Source: CAWBRT01 sp963832365
GTDB lineage: Bacteria; Acidobacteriota; Terriglobia; Terriglobales; Acidobacteriaceae
Reading direction: 5' to 3'
DNA length: 64,000 bases
Assembly (NCBI GenBank): GCA_963832365.1
Contig: CAWHUL010000002.1
Coordinates: 124,001-188,000 of the forward strand
Both the position numbers and the translations under genes were made by a program. How positions within the stretch are numbered: the first letter of the stretch is position 1; each line of letters opens with the position of its first letter. Positions 44,897 through 54,052 of this stretch are shown piece after piece. Below the pieces are notes generated by a model. The model was not told where the DNA came from. It saw only the letters and a list, made by a program, of their open reading frames with translations, and ran no database searches.

Positions 44897-46168
44897 TTAG
44901 CCCGCCTTTTCCAACATGGCGATCGCAAGGTCGCGCTTTTCGACCATCTCGCGAGTCACCTCAAAATCTTTCACCTTCTTCTGGCTCGGCAGGTGATACA
45001 TCAGGTCAAGCATCAACTCTTCCAGTATCATCCGCAGCCCGCGGGCGCCCACCTTGCGCAGCGTTGCCTCGTGAGCGATGCTTCGCAGAGCATCGGGTGT
45101 GAAACAAAGTTTGACGTTCTCAAACTCGAACAACCGCTGATACTGCTTGGTGATCGCGTTACGCGGCCTGGTCAGGATCTCGACCAGCGCATCCTCGTCC
45201 AGTTCGTCGAGGACTCCCATCACAGGCATGCGGCCCACAAATTCGGGAATCAACCCGAACTTGATCAAATCCTGCGGCTCGGCCTTACGCAGCAATTCGC
45301 TGTCGCGCTTGGCAGCGCCGACCAGTTCCTGCTGGCCCGCGACTTCGTCCGAGCGGAACCCCATCGCCCGTTTCCCGACGCGCCGCCCAATCACTCGTTC
45401 CAGGCCAACAAATGCGCCACCGCAGATAAACAGGATGTTAGTCGTATCCACCGGAGTGAATTCCTGGTGCGGATGCTTACGTCCGCCCTGCGGCGGGACG
45501 TTGGCGACCGTGCCCTCCAGGATTTTCAGCAAAGCCTGCTGCACTCCCTCGCCGCTCACGTCGCGGGTAATCGAGGGGTTCTCGTCCTTGCGCCCGATCT
45601 TGTCGATTTCGTCAATATAAATGATTCCGGTCTGGGCCCGCGCCACGTCGCCGTCGGCTGACTGCAACAGCTTCAGAATGATGTTCTCGACATCCTCGCC
45701 GACGTACCCGGCTTCGGTAAGCGTGGTCGCATCAACGATGGCGAACGGCACGTCGAGCATCTTGGCCAGAGTTTGCGCAAGTAGCGTCTTGCCGGTGCCG
45801 GTCGGACCGATCAGCAGAATATTCGATTTCGAGAGCTCGATATCGCTGTTCCGCTGCTTGTTCATGTAGACGCGCTTGTAGTGGTTATAAACCGCCACTG
45901 CGAGCTTCTTCTTTGTCTGTTCCTGGCCTATGACGTACTCGTCGAGAAATGCCTTTACCTCGTGCGGCTTAGGTAATTGGCTGGGAGCGGCGGAAGGCTG
46001 CGCTTCGCTGCGGTCATCCTCGAGAATCGAATTGCAGACCGCAACACATTCGTCGCAGATATACGCCCGTGGGTAATCGCTGGGGGAAGAGATTAACTTG
46101 GCGACAGCGTCCTGAGATTTGTGGCAGAAGGAGCATCGCAAAACTTCATCGGAACCTGACCTTCTCAT
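44897..46168 (-). CDS. clpX: ATP-dependent Clp protease ATP-binding subunit ClpX
   Basis: A 423-residue AAA+ unfoldase that feeds tagged proteins to ClpP. The N-terminal zinc-binding domain has CSFC and CDEC Cys pairs. Walker A is GPTGTGKTLLAQ near residue 126, the pore loop GYVGEDVENI follows, Walker B is IIYIDEIDKI, and the ClpP-docking IGF-like loop is replaced by VGKRAMGF-type sequence. The start ATG 46168 has GAGGAG before it. It follows clpP by 211 bases on the leftward strand. Confidence 0.96.
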   Translation of the reverse strand: MRRSGSDEVLRCSFCHKSQDAVAKLISSPSDYPRAYICDECVAVCNSILEDDRSEAQPSAAPSQLPKPHEVKAFLDEYVIGQEQTKKKLAVAVYNHYKRVYMNKQRNSDIELSKSNILLIGPTGTGKTLLAQTLAKMLDVPFAIVDATTLTEAGYVGEDVENIILKLLQSADGDVARAQTGIIYIDEIDKIGRKDENPSITRDVSGEGVQQALLKILEGTVANVPPQGGRKHPHQEFTPVDTTNILFICGGAFVGLERVIGRRVGKRAMGFRSDEVAGQQELVGAAKRDSELLRKAEPQDLIKFGLIPEFVGRMPVMGVLDELDEDALVEILTRPRNAITKQYQRLFEFENVKLCFTPDALRSIAHEATLRKVGARGLRMILEELMLDLMYHLPSQKKVKDFEVTREMVEKRDLAIAMLEKAG

Positions 46169-46379
46169 GTGACTCCTCGATACTTACCATGCACTTGCCG
46201 ATCTCTTGCTCCGCCTGGTCCGCCAAGCGGTGCGGGAACGCTCCCGCCTGTCAATTTGCCACCGCGACCAGCATATCGCTGATCCAAGCCCGGCCTATTG
46301 AACTACAACTTCGCTCCCAATGGAAGTCCCCATTGGTACACTCAGGTGACCACCCGATCCGACAGGGCAGCCCAATACC

Positions 46380-46970
46380 CTAGCGATGCTTGAAAATAAT
46401 CTCGTCAATCAGCCCGTATTCCTTGGCCTGCTGAGCATTCATGATGAAATCGCGCTCCACATCGCGCTCGACCTTTTCCAGTATCTGGCCGCTGTGTTTG
46501 GCGAGCAACTGGTTGGTGATCTCACGCATGCGGAGAATTTCGCGCGCTTGAATATCGATATCGGTTGCCTGTCCGGAGATGCCTCCGCCCATTATAAGCG
46601 GCTGGTGAATCAGAATGCGTGACGTGGGCAGGGCGAACCGCTTTTTTGCGGCGCCGCCCGCCAGCAGCAGAGCAGCCATGCTCGCCGCCTGCCCGATGCA
46701 GATGGTCACCACGTCGGGCCGTATGAACTGCATAGTATCGTAGATCGCCATGCCAGCCGTAATCGAGCCGCCGGGCGAATTGACGTAGAGCGATATGTCC
46801 TTTTCGGGATCTTCCGCTTCCAGGAAAAGCAATTGGGCAATGATGAGGTTAGCTACCTGGTCGTCGATCGGAGTCCCTAGAAAGATGATGTTGTCCCGCA
46901 ACAGACGGGAGTAGATGTCATACGCACGCTCGCCCCTGCTGGTTTGTTCCACTACCATGGGCACAAGCAT
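46380..46970 (-). CDS. clpP: ATP-dependent Clp protease proteolytic subunit ClpP
   Basis: A 196-residue serine peptidase subunit. The catalytic Ser is in GQAASMAALLLAGG near residue 98, His in RILIHQPLIMGG near 123, and Asp in ERDFIMNAQQAKEYGLIDE near 172. SPGGSITAGMAIYD, the handle region, is typical. The start ATG 46970 yields MLVPMVVEQTSRGERAYDIY, the usual ClpP N-terminus. It is transcribed leftward with tig upstream and clpX downstream. Confidence 0.96.
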   Translation of the reverse strand: MLVPMVVEQTSRGERAYDIYSRLLRDNIIFLGTPIDDQVANLIIAQLLFLEAEDPEKDISLYVNSPGGSITAGMAIYDTMQFIRPDVVTICIGQAASMAALLLAGGAAKKRFALPTSRILIHQPLIMGGGISGQATDIDIQAREILRMREITNQLLAKHSGQILEKVERDVERDFIMNAQQAKEYGLIDEIIFKHR

Positions 46971-47229
46971 AAGTCCGCTCCTTTATCATCGTGCGCCCTC
47001 TCCGCCACGGTTGCGATATCGAAAGGCGGCGGCGCGTTCAAGGCGTCCCCACCGCGCGTTACGCGCGGCGGGGTGGAATCCCGCTCGGAAAACGGCTTGC
47101 AGGGTCACCGCCGCTTCCAGCACGACGCGCCCCGATCCATAATACTAGCGATTCAATGCCTCCGGGGAACCGTGCGGAAGCGCAGCTCCCGTTCCGGAAC
47201 TCCCGTCTTGTGTACTCCCCAAAAACGGA

Positions 47230-48519
47230 TTACCCCGTCCTGCCGTACAGCATCTCCAAAGTCTTGTCGTTCCTGATCCGTGCCCGTATACGGTCGACTG
47301 CGCCGTTCTCTTCCAGCCGTTTACGGACGGCCTCCGCCGTTTGTTGCATCTGCTTGGCGAGAGATTCGATCTCTGTATTCAGCTCTTCGTCGCTAACCTC
47401 GACGGTTTCCACGTCGGCAATCTTATCGAGCAGTAAAGATGCCTGAACTTCACGGCGTGCAGCCTGCCGCTGTCCTTCGCGTAAACGGCCCATATCCATG
47501 TTCTTCAGGTCTTCGGTCCGCATCCCCTGTGCGGCCAGGGCGCGCATGCCCCGATCCAGCCGGGTGTCAATCTGTTGCTCGACCATTGACTCGGGCACGG
47601 CGATATCGAACTTGGTCACCAGGTCCTGCACCAGCTTGTCCTTGGCCCGGCGCTCCTCTTCCTGCTGCTTACCAGCTTGGATGCTCTCCCGTATCCGAAG
47701 TTTCAGATTCTCCAGCGATTCGAACTCGCTGCCGACTTCCTTGGCGAAGTCGTCAGTCAGCTCTGGCGCACTCTTACGTTTGATGCTCTTAATCTGAACT
47801 TCGTAGTGAACCGTTTTGCCCGCCAGCCGTTTGTCCGAAAATTCCTGTGGGTAAGTGACATCGAAGCTGCGCGCTTCTCCCGCCTTGGCGCCGCGCAGGT
47901 TGTCGCTGAACTCCGCCATCGTGTTGGTGCCGCCTATTTCCACCAGCACGTCGTCGACGTTGATGGGTTTGGCGTCGGCTTCCCCCGAAGTTCCGGTGAA
48001 CCCGGCCTGGGCGTAGTCGCCGTCCTGGAGAGGGCGAACTTCCTCGACGTTTTCGTAGGTCGAATGCTGCTCGCGAAGGTTCGCAAGCGCCTGGTCGACC
48101 TCTTCGTCGGTCACTGAAATTTCGATCTTTTCAGGATGAATCTCCTGGTATCCGGTAACGTCGATCTCCGGCAAAACCTCGAAGCTGGCCTTGAATCGCA
48201 TCGGCTTGCCTCCGGCCAAATCGAGGTCGGTTACCTGCGGTTGCGAAACCGGGACCAGGTGCTGCTTTTCGGTTTCCTGCCGGAAGTAACGCGGAATCAA
48301 GTGCTCGACAACTTCGCTCTTGATGTCTTCGCTAAAGCGCTGGCGAATGATGGCGGGCGGAACCTTGCCCCGTCGGAAGCCCGGAACCCGGGCATGCTTC
48401 TGAAGCTCGCTGATAACGGTCTGTTCTTCTTTTGCCACCACATCGGCGGGGATTTCGACGGAAATCTCTCGCTGACAGGGGTTAGGGATTTCGGTCTTGC
48501 TATCTTCTGTTGAATTCAA
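47230..48519 (-). CDS. tig: Trigger factor, ribosome-associated chaperone
   Basis: A 429-residue chaperone that meets nascent chains at the ribosome exit tunnel. The ribosome-binding N-domain has the GFRRGKVPP signature (VPGFRRGKVPPAII). A PPIase-like domain follows with DGDYAQAGFTG, and a helical C-domain ends at GRTG. The length is in the usual range. The start ATG 48519 precedes MNSTEDSKTEIPNPCQREIS. It is the first gene of the leftward series, so its promoter should lie in the 348-base gap to the divergent glycosylase gene. Confidence 0.94.
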   Translation of the reverse strand: MNSTEDSKTEIPNPCQREISVEIPADVVAKEEQTVISELQKHARVPGFRRGKVPPAIIRQRFSEDIKSEVVEHLIPRYFRQETEKQHLVPVSQPQVTDLDLAGGKPMRFKASFEVLPEIDVTGYQEIHPEKIEISVTDEEVDQALANLREQHSTYENVEEVRPLQDGDYAQAGFTGTSGEADAKPINVDDVLVEIGGTNTMAEFSDNLRGAKAGEARSFDVTYPQEFSDKRLAGKTVHYEVQIKSIKRKSAPELTDDFAKEVGSEFESLENLKLRIRESIQAGKQQEEERRAKDKLVQDLVTKFDIAVPESMVEQQIDTRLDRGMRALAAQGMRTEDLKNMDMGRLREGQRQAARREVQASLLLDKIADVETVEVSDEELNTEIESLAKQMQQTAEAVRKRLEENGAVDRIRARIRNDKTLEMLYGRTG

Positions 48520-48867
48520 GGAAGTGCCTTCAGATCAGTGTAAAGTGTGCGCCAAAAAGGCTGGCCACCTACGGCTCGCGCCGGGACTTCAGCTTCGCGC
48601 CCGTGGAGCCGACGCAAGCCAAGCGAAAAAATAGTGTAAGAGAGGCAACCGAACCCGGTCAAACCGCCCCCTCAGAAGCCAACAACTCTGTTTGATTCAA
48701 AGCTGACGGATCAACTCTGACGCGTCCGGCCTTGTCTATTGTACGCGACTGTGGACGAAAGGCCGATTGACCGCCGGGGGCTGAGACATCGGCGCTCAAG
48801 CATGCCGCGAGGAGATGTCGGCTTTTCTCCCGTGATCGGCTTATAAAACAAGCTATAAAATAGGGTC
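48520..48867. other. Divergent interval between tig and the uracil-DNA glycosylase gene
   Basis: 348 bases with no credible open frame. It must carry the promoter of the tig series on the left side and of the glycosylase on the right. On the leftward strand a TTGCCT...TACACT pair near 48635-48660 is a weak promoter candidate. I found no CIRCE heat-shock repeat, although the series contains heat-shock type genes. Confidence 0.4.
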
Positions 48868-49599
48868 ATGCCCTCTGCTCTGCATGTCCTCAACCGGGAA
48901 GTGGTCATTTGCCGGCGCTGCCCGCGTCTGGTCGAGTTCCGCGAAATCGTCGGACGCGAGAAGCGCCGTGCCTATCTCGATCACGACTACTGGGCCAAGC
49001 CGGTTCCCGGCTTCGGAGACCCAAAGGCCAGGGTGGTCATCCTCGGGCTCGCGCCCGGAGCCCACGGCAGCAACCGCACGGGTCGGCCATTCACCGGCGA
49101 TTCCTCGGGACGCTTTATGTACCCAATCCTGCACCGCACGGGCTTCGCGTCCCAGCCTAACGCCGATAGTCGCGGCGACGGACTGCGCTTGCTGGACGCC
49201 TACATCACGGCCGCCGTGCGATGCGCTCCGCCGGATAACAAGCCATCTCCGCAGGAAATCGCTAACTGCGCGCCTTTTCTCGACCGTGAATTGGAGGCCC
49301 TGAAGCGAATGAAGGTCCTCGTCGCGTTGGGCAGGATCGGCTTCGATGCTTATCTGAATCATTTGAAGCGCGTCGGCGTGCTGAAGAGCAAGAGCGGTTA
49401 CAGCTTTGGTCACGGTGCCCGGTACACGATGCCGAACGGGGTCATCCTGCTGGCTTCCTACCATCCTTCGAATCAGAACACGGCAACCGGCAAGCTGACG
49501 GTTGCGATGTTCGAGCAGATATTCCTGACCGCCCGCCAACTTGTATCCAATCCGGCGATGGATGGCCAAAGGCGTTGCGAATCTCATCCAGTTCGATAA
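48868..49599 (+). CDS. Family 5 uracil-DNA glycosylase (UDGb-like, iron-sulfur)
   Basis: A protein of up to 243 residues that removes uracil from deaminated DNA. The active-site block is GLAPGAHGSNRTGRPFTGD, where the A replaces the Asn/Asp of other UDG families, as expected of family 5. The second block is LLASYHPSNQNTATGKLT. Four Cys for a 4Fe-4S cluster are suggested by CRRC near residue 16 and by AAVRCAPP and NCAP near 110-130. The start ATG 48868 is the only reasonable one. The last 50 codons after the core overlap the end of the convergent glycosyltransferase gene. Confidence 0.87.
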   Translation: MPSALHVLNREVVICRRCPRLVEFREIVGREKRRAYLDHDYWAKPVPGFGDPKARVVILGLAPGAHGSNRTGRPFTGDSSGRFMYPILHRTGFASQPNADSRGDGLRLLDAYITAAVRCAPPDNKPSPQEIANCAPFLDRELEALKRMKVLVALGRIGFDAYLNHLKRVGVLKSKSGYSFGHGARYTMPNGVILLASYHPSNQNTATGKLTVAMFEQIFLTARQLVSNPAMDGQRRCESHPVR

Positions 49600-51265
49600 T
49601 CGCTGCCCACTCACCGCCTGAAGATTGCTCCCACACAATGCGGCCGTGCAGCAGCCTTGCCACAATCGCCGGCGAAAGATCGTGATGATAGTCGAAAAAG
49701 CGCTCTTCCATGCGGTTCCACCAGGCGAAATGGCTGAACGGATTTGCCGGCGGATCATACTTTGTGGAAAACACGAAAGCAACATCGAAGGCTTGCCGCT
49801 GCTGCGCCGCCTTGAGCACCTCCGGAGCGGTAAAATTCTCGATCCGCACCACTGAGAGAGGGCTGAAAACGTATCCAAGAAAGGGCCGGTTCAGCTCGTC
49901 GGATGCGGGCCAGGCGGTCAGAATCCGGTCGTGCGCGTAGTGCCGCTCCAAATAGGCGGCGGCTTGCTGGTGCAGGCGGACGAAGCGCGCGTAGGTCAGA
50001 TTATCTTCCGGCGCAATCCTCCAGAGCGGGCTCACGACCAGCGCCAGCACGAAAGCCGCCGCACAGGCCGCGCACCAGGCCCGCCAGAACAAAATTGCGC
50101 GTCGCTGATCATGCGTCCTCTGGTCGCGCTTGCCGGGATAGAGTTCCGCAACGCCAAGAATAATCACCAGCGGAATCACCGGCATCATGTAGCGCGCCAG
50201 TTCGGCGCCGCCCACGAACGACAGCGCCAGCACATAGGCCGCAATTACCACGCAAAATACCTCCTGCACGCGGCGGTCGATGGTGTCTGACGGCCCAAAT
50301 CTATCGGGCGTGGACCTCCATACGATCAGGGCGGGTATGGTCAGCAAAAACAGGTTCATGCATCCTGCCGCCTCCCACAGGCGCATCAACGCCGCGAGCG
50401 GAATGCGCAGCGGATGGAAAGCGCTCCAGACGTTGTAGGACAAATACTCCGCGTTGAAGACCCGGCCAGTTTGCAGATAGTGATAGGCATACCACGCCAA
50501 CAGCGGAACTGCGGCGAGCAGTTGCGTGAGCGCCGCCACCGGGGTTCCTATCGCGCGCGGCTCCTGCTGCACCGCGGGGTCCCCGGCAAGCCCTTCGTTG
50601 AATTGTTGGGGTTGCAGCGCGGCGCGGCTTCGCAGATAACCAGTAATCTCCAAGACAAAAAATGCCAGCGGAGTGATGAAAGCCGTTTCCTTGGACAGCG
50701 TGGCCAGGGCGGAGAAGCCGATTGAAACCATGCGCCGTCCCGTGATGTGGAAATAGACGGCCCACGCCGTAAAAGCGAATGCACCGATATCGAGCTGGAG
50801 CAGGGAACTCTGCGCGAAGATTACCGGATGAAGCGCCGTCAGCCCGAGCGATGCCAGCGCAACCTGCCGGTTGGATACGCGCTCCGCCAGCCGATAAAAC
50901 CCAAACAGCCCGAAGGCCGAGAGCATCAACATGGCCGTTCGCGTCACGACCGGCGCAAAGCTGCCCAGCTTCCACCACATCGCAACCCAGAGCATCACTA
51001 GCGGAGGATGCGCGTTGGAGAGAGTAGTTTGCGGGATCAGCTTTCCATGCAGGAGAATGTCGCGGGCGGCCGGAACGAAATAACCGGCCTCGTCGGAAAA
51101 ATAGGGCAGTCGCAACAGCGTTGCGTGCAGGGCAAAAATCGCGCAAAAGATCAGGACGAAATCAAAGCCCGCCGCCAGCGGCCCCGCGCGCGGGTTGGAC
51201 GCGACTTCGCAAGTTGGCCTCAATTGCGCCGAAGGGGGCGAAGGGCTTTGCGGCTCCCGTTCCAT
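49442..51265 (-). CDS. Membrane glycosyltransferase, GT-C/ArnT-like
   Basis: A 607-residue inner-membrane protein with ten or more hydrophobic segments. The N-terminal loop RLPYFSDEAGYFVPAARDI carries the acidic Asp-Glu pair of GT-C enzymes that use a polyprenyl-phosphate sugar donor. The C-terminal 170 residues are soluble and periplasmic, with RLHQQAAAYLERHY and FVFSTKYDPP. Relatives modify lipid A or membrane proteins, but donor and acceptor cannot be assigned. The start ATG 51265 follows an acidic/Pro-rich N-terminus before the first helix. The reading frame continues 158 bases into the convergent glycosylase gene; the last 40 residues look non-conserved. Confidence 0.78.
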   Translation of the reverse strand: MEREPQSPSPPSAQLRPTCEVASNPRAGPLAAGFDFVLIFCAIFALHATLLRLPYFSDEAGYFVPAARDILLHGKLIPQTTLSNAHPPLVMLWVAMWWKLGSFAPVVTRTAMLMLSAFGLFGFYRLAERVSNRQVALASLGLTALHPVIFAQSSLLQLDIGAFAFTAWAVYFHITGRRMVSIGFSALATLSKETAFITPLAFFVLEITGYLRSRAALQPQQFNEGLAGDPAVQQEPRAIGTPVAALTQLLAAVPLLAWYAYHYLQTGRVFNAEYLSYNVWSAFHPLRIPLAALMRLWEAAGCMNLFLLTIPALIVWRSTPDRFGPSDTIDRRVQEVFCVVIAAYVLALSFVGGAELARYMMPVIPLVIILGVAELYPGKRDQRTHDQRRAILFWRAWCAACAAAFVLALVVSPLWRIAPEDNLTYARFVRLHQQAAAYLERHYAHDRILTAWPASDELNRPFLGYVFSPLSVVRIENFTAPEVLKAAQQRQAFDVAFVFSTKYDPPANPFSHFAWWNRMEERFFDYHHDLSPAIVARLLHGRIVWEQSSGGEWAAIIELDEIRNAFGHPSPDWIQVGGRSGISARTSQPSACRLPCSDSKDGRKPAG

Positions 51266-51374
51266 TGCTCCGCTAACCAGATTCGCGGAAGGTATCCCCC
51301 CGCGATGGGCCGGAAATTCTGGGATGACATCCTGTCCGGCGATGCTAGTGCTGGTACATCAACCTAAACATGCC

Positions 51375-51664
51375 CTAGTGGATTGGGCCGGGCGCCATCT
51401 TTGGATCGAGCTTGATCTCGCCAAACGCCTGCTCATAATTGGCGACGTTTTGCTGCAACAGCCCGGCCAGCGCCTTGGCCTGCTGGGGACTGAGGTAGAC
51501 CCCCTGAAAGTTCTGCACCTCGACATGCGTCTCGCTGGGCTGTAGCGTGCCAAAGACGAGGAAGAAATCCCAGACGTTCACGCGTATTTGTACGCTGTTG
51601 GCGTAGCGCTCGCGATAATCCCCGTGTTGGTAATGCGAATCTCCTGCTGCGGTACAAAAGTCAT
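51375..51664 (-). pseudogene. DUF3467 family gene with a one-base frameshift
   Basis: A small protein of about 96 residues without known role. The start at ATG 51664 gives MTFVPQQEIRITNTG, after which homology continues in another frame as YRERYANSVQIRVNVWDFFL and then YLSPQQAKALAGLLQQNVANY, with a normal end at 51375. One missing G in the run of four G near 51620-51623 explains the shift: with five G the reading is a continuous DUF3467 protein. The sequence VYxSPxxAKAL is diagnostic for the family. As in ppc, the rest is intact, so the defect is recent or a sequence error in a homopolymer. Confidence 0.75.
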
Positions 51665-51746
51665 GGATGGCTGTCCTGCGTGCGCAGTTGCGCTAGGCCT
51701 GCAAATACATCGTACCCACTTAAATAATTTTATGAATGTCATCCGT

Positions 51747-51893
51747 GGAAGTGTGCGTCCTGAGCGGAGCGAAGGATCCCAGGACACTGTTCCACCCCGC
51801 GTCGCTCGGGGCTTTTTGATGAATTCCTTCGGCTGTGCCTCAACCCAAGCCGTGTTGCATTCTCGCCCTAAAACATTCAGAGTGACACCCCTA
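51747..51893. repeat. Dispersed intergenic repeat, copy 2 with inner hairpin
   Basis: The element starts with GTGTGCGTCCTGAGCGGAGC and ends with CATTCAGAGTGACACC. Near its middle (51796-51817) CCCCG pairs with CGGGG around a 7-base loop and is followed by CTTTTTG, which resembles a rightward terminator. Its core matches the copy at about 14730. It lies between the DUF3467 and isomerase genes. Confidence 0.5.
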
Positions 51894-51937
51894 AATTATG
51901 CAATTTGCGGGACCACACACTGATTTCAAGCGAAAGG

Positions 51938-52954
51938 TTAAAACATCTGTGTGCCCCACAGATCGTGCAGATGCAGCACTCCCTGTATCCGGCCTTCGCT
52001 GTCTACGACGACGAGGGAAGTGATCTTCTTTTGCTCCATGACCTCCAGGGCGGCGGTGGCGAGCTCGTCCGGCGAAATCGTTTTCGGGCTTCGGGTCATG
52101 CATTCGCCCGCCGTGAGGTCCAGGATTTCTTTGCCGCGGCGTTCGAGCAACCGGCGCAGGTCGCCGTCGCTGATCACCCCGGCGAGCAGCTCTCCTTCCA
52201 CGACGGCCGTCATGCCGAGCTTCTTGCTCGACATCTCGAAGATCGCATCGGCCATGCGCGTCCGCGGCGAAATCTTTGGGATTGCGTCGCCGGTATGCAT
52301 CAAGGCCGACACCTTCATCAGGCGCTTGCCGATCTTTCCTCCCGGATGCAGGTTGGCGAAGTCTTCTTCCCGGAAGCCGCGTTTCTCGGAGAGCGCGACG
52401 GCAATGGCATCGCCCAGGGCGAGCATGGCCGTGGTAGAAGTGGTGGGCGCCAGCCCTAGCGAGCAGGCCTCTTTGGCAACCGAGCAGTCCATCGCGATGT
52501 CGGCGGCCTGCGCCAGCGAACTGCGGCTGCACGGCCCCGGCGCGCCAGCGCTGGAGTGGGCGTTCGGCGGGTAGAGCGAGTCGCAGGTGAAACTGATAAG
52601 CACGATGCCCAGGCGTTTGATGTTGGGCAGCAGTTCGATAATCTCCTCGGTTTCGCCACTGGCCGAGAGTGCGATCACGATGTCGCCCCGCACGATCATG
52701 CCAAGATCGCCGTGCAGCGCTTCCGTCGGATGCAGGAAAAGCGCCGGGGTTCCGGTCGAGCTGAGCGTGGCGGCTATCTTGCGCGCGATCAGGCCGCTTT
52801 TTCCCAAGCCGGTCACGACCACGCGTCCGGCGCAGTCCGACAGCAACTCCACGGCACGGCAAAAAGCCCCCGCCATGGGGCCGGCGATCCGGTCCGCCAA
52901 CTGCCGCAAGGCTTCGGCTTCCATGCGAACGACATTTGCGCCAGTGTGATTCAT
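51938..52954 (-). CDS. kdsD: Arabinose-5-phosphate isomerase, KpsF/GutQ family
   Basis: A 338-residue cytosolic enzyme that converts ribulose 5-phosphate to arabinose 5-phosphate, the first step to Kdo of LPS. The N-terminal SIS domain has RVVVTGLGKSGLIARKIAAT near residue 45, FLHPTEALHGDLGMI, and SASGETEEI. Two CBS domains follow from about 205. After LISFT the usual short loop is replaced by about 20 extra residues (CDSLYPPNAHSSAGAPGPCS). The family marks resume as KEACSLGLAPTTSTTAML. The start ATG 52954 is chosen over 53002. The next gene to the right on the other strand is a PagL-like LPS deacylase. Confidence 0.9.
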   Translation of the reverse strand: MNHTGANVVRMEAEALRQLADRIAGPMAGAFCRAVELLSDCAGRVVVTGLGKSGLIARKIAATLSSTGTPALFLHPTEALHGDLGMIVRGDIVIALSASGETEEIIELLPNIKRLGIVLISFTCDSLYPPNAHSSAGAPGPCSRSSLAQAADIAMDCSVAKEACSLGLAPTTSTTAMLALGDAIAVALSEKRGFREEDFANLHPGGKIGKRLMKVSALMHTGDAIPKISPRTRMADAIFEMSSKKLGMTAVVEGELLAGVISDGDLRRLLERRGKEILDLTAGECMTRSPKTISPDELATAALEVMEQKKITSLVVVDSEGRIQGVLHLHDLWGTQMF

Positions 52955-53107
52955 GGAAAGACGAATAGTACCAGATTGCCCGACAGCCGCGCCGCCAAAC
53001 ATGGCCGTTAAGCCTGCGTTTTTGTTTGGCGCGCCTTTACCGCTACAGGTAAGCTGACGTAGGCGGAACGCCCGGATGAGAAAAGGCGAGAAACAGAGAG
53101 GAAATAG

Positions 53108-53764
53108 ATGAGAGCCCGTGCCTCGAAATCTGCTGCTGTAACGCTATGCCTGCTGCTCTTGGCCGTGGCAAGCTTTGCCGCGTCCGATGGCCGCTCGCTC
53201 GACCGCGGCACCAATGAACTGGGCTTCTGGGCCGGGTACTCGCCAAACAATCCGACGTTGATCGGCATTACCACGGACCGTCCTTTTTTCGAGCTGAATT
53301 TTCAGTATGCGCGGGTGCTCGTCGCTGGCGACAACTGGGCCCTGAAGTACATGGTTGAGATGGTTCCGGTGGCGATCATCAGCCAACCACGGCAGGTCAA
53401 TGTGGTGCAGGGAACTAGCGTGGTGCAGGTCGACGCCGCCGGCACCAGGCGCACAATCTACGGCGGCGGCATTTCTCCCATCGGGCTACAGGTAAATTTT
53501 CGCCGCCATCGCGCGCTCCAGCCCTATATCAATGGCACAGCGGGCGCCCTGTATTTTGCCGAGCAGGTTCCCGTCAGCGGATCGTCGCAATTCAACTTCG
53601 GGGTCGGCTGGGGAGCGGGCGTGCAGATCTGGCACCGGGAGAATCAGTCCGTCAGCATAGGCTACAAATTCCACCATATTTCCAATGCCAACTCAGCCAA
53701 TCAAAACCCTGGCGCAGATTCGAACCTGCTGTACGCGGGGTATAGCTGGAGTTGGCACCGATAG
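53108..53764 (+). CDS. PagL-like lipid A 3-O-deacylase / acyloxyacyl hydrolase family protein
   Basis: A 218-residue secreted outer-membrane barrel. The signal peptide lies at about residues 9-25 (VTLCLLLLAVASFAA). The mature part has alternating strand patterns such as LQPYINGTAGALYF and FGVGWGAGVQIW. The catalytic block of the family is GYKFHHISNAN, with the His and Ser of the PagL triad, followed by an acidic residue further on. The C-terminal YAGYSWSW ends in an aromatic tail. It probably trims an acyl chain from lipid A. The gene is divergent from kdsD, which also belongs to LPS synthesis. Confidence 0.82.
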   Translation: MRARASKSAAVTLCLLLLAVASFAASDGRSLDRGTNELGFWAGYSPNNPTLIGITTDRPFFELNFQYARVLVAGDNWALKYMVEMVPVAIISQPRQVNVVQGTSVVQVDAAGTRRTIYGGGISPIGLQVNFRRHRALQPYINGTAGALYFAEQVPVSGSSQFNFGVGWGAGVQIWHRENQSVSIGYKFHHISNANSANQNPGADSNLLYAGYSWSWHR

Positions 53765-54052
53765 CTCGATGTTGGCGCAGTGGCGGGTGTTCTAGCCGGT
53801 GCCCCATATCTGCCGTAGTTAGCAGATGTGGGACCGGGGTCTGCTTCGACCGACACGGCTAAAGAGGTTCCCCAATCGATATATCCCAAACGTGGGAGAC
53901 TGTATTGGCGAGCGAAGTCGAGTCACCCTTCTGCCGAAAAACAAAGGGTGGCTCCACTCCGCTTCGCTCCGGTCGCCAAGACATACGTTGGGAGTTTGTA
54001 TACACCAACCAGGGAACTGCTCTAACGTGGGTACTCTCAGGTCTCAGTCGCG

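Noticed and set aside
48520..48867. Search for a CIRCE heat-shock operator before tig, and before clpX and lon
   Set aside because: The TTAGCACTC-N9-GAGTGCTAA pattern is absent.
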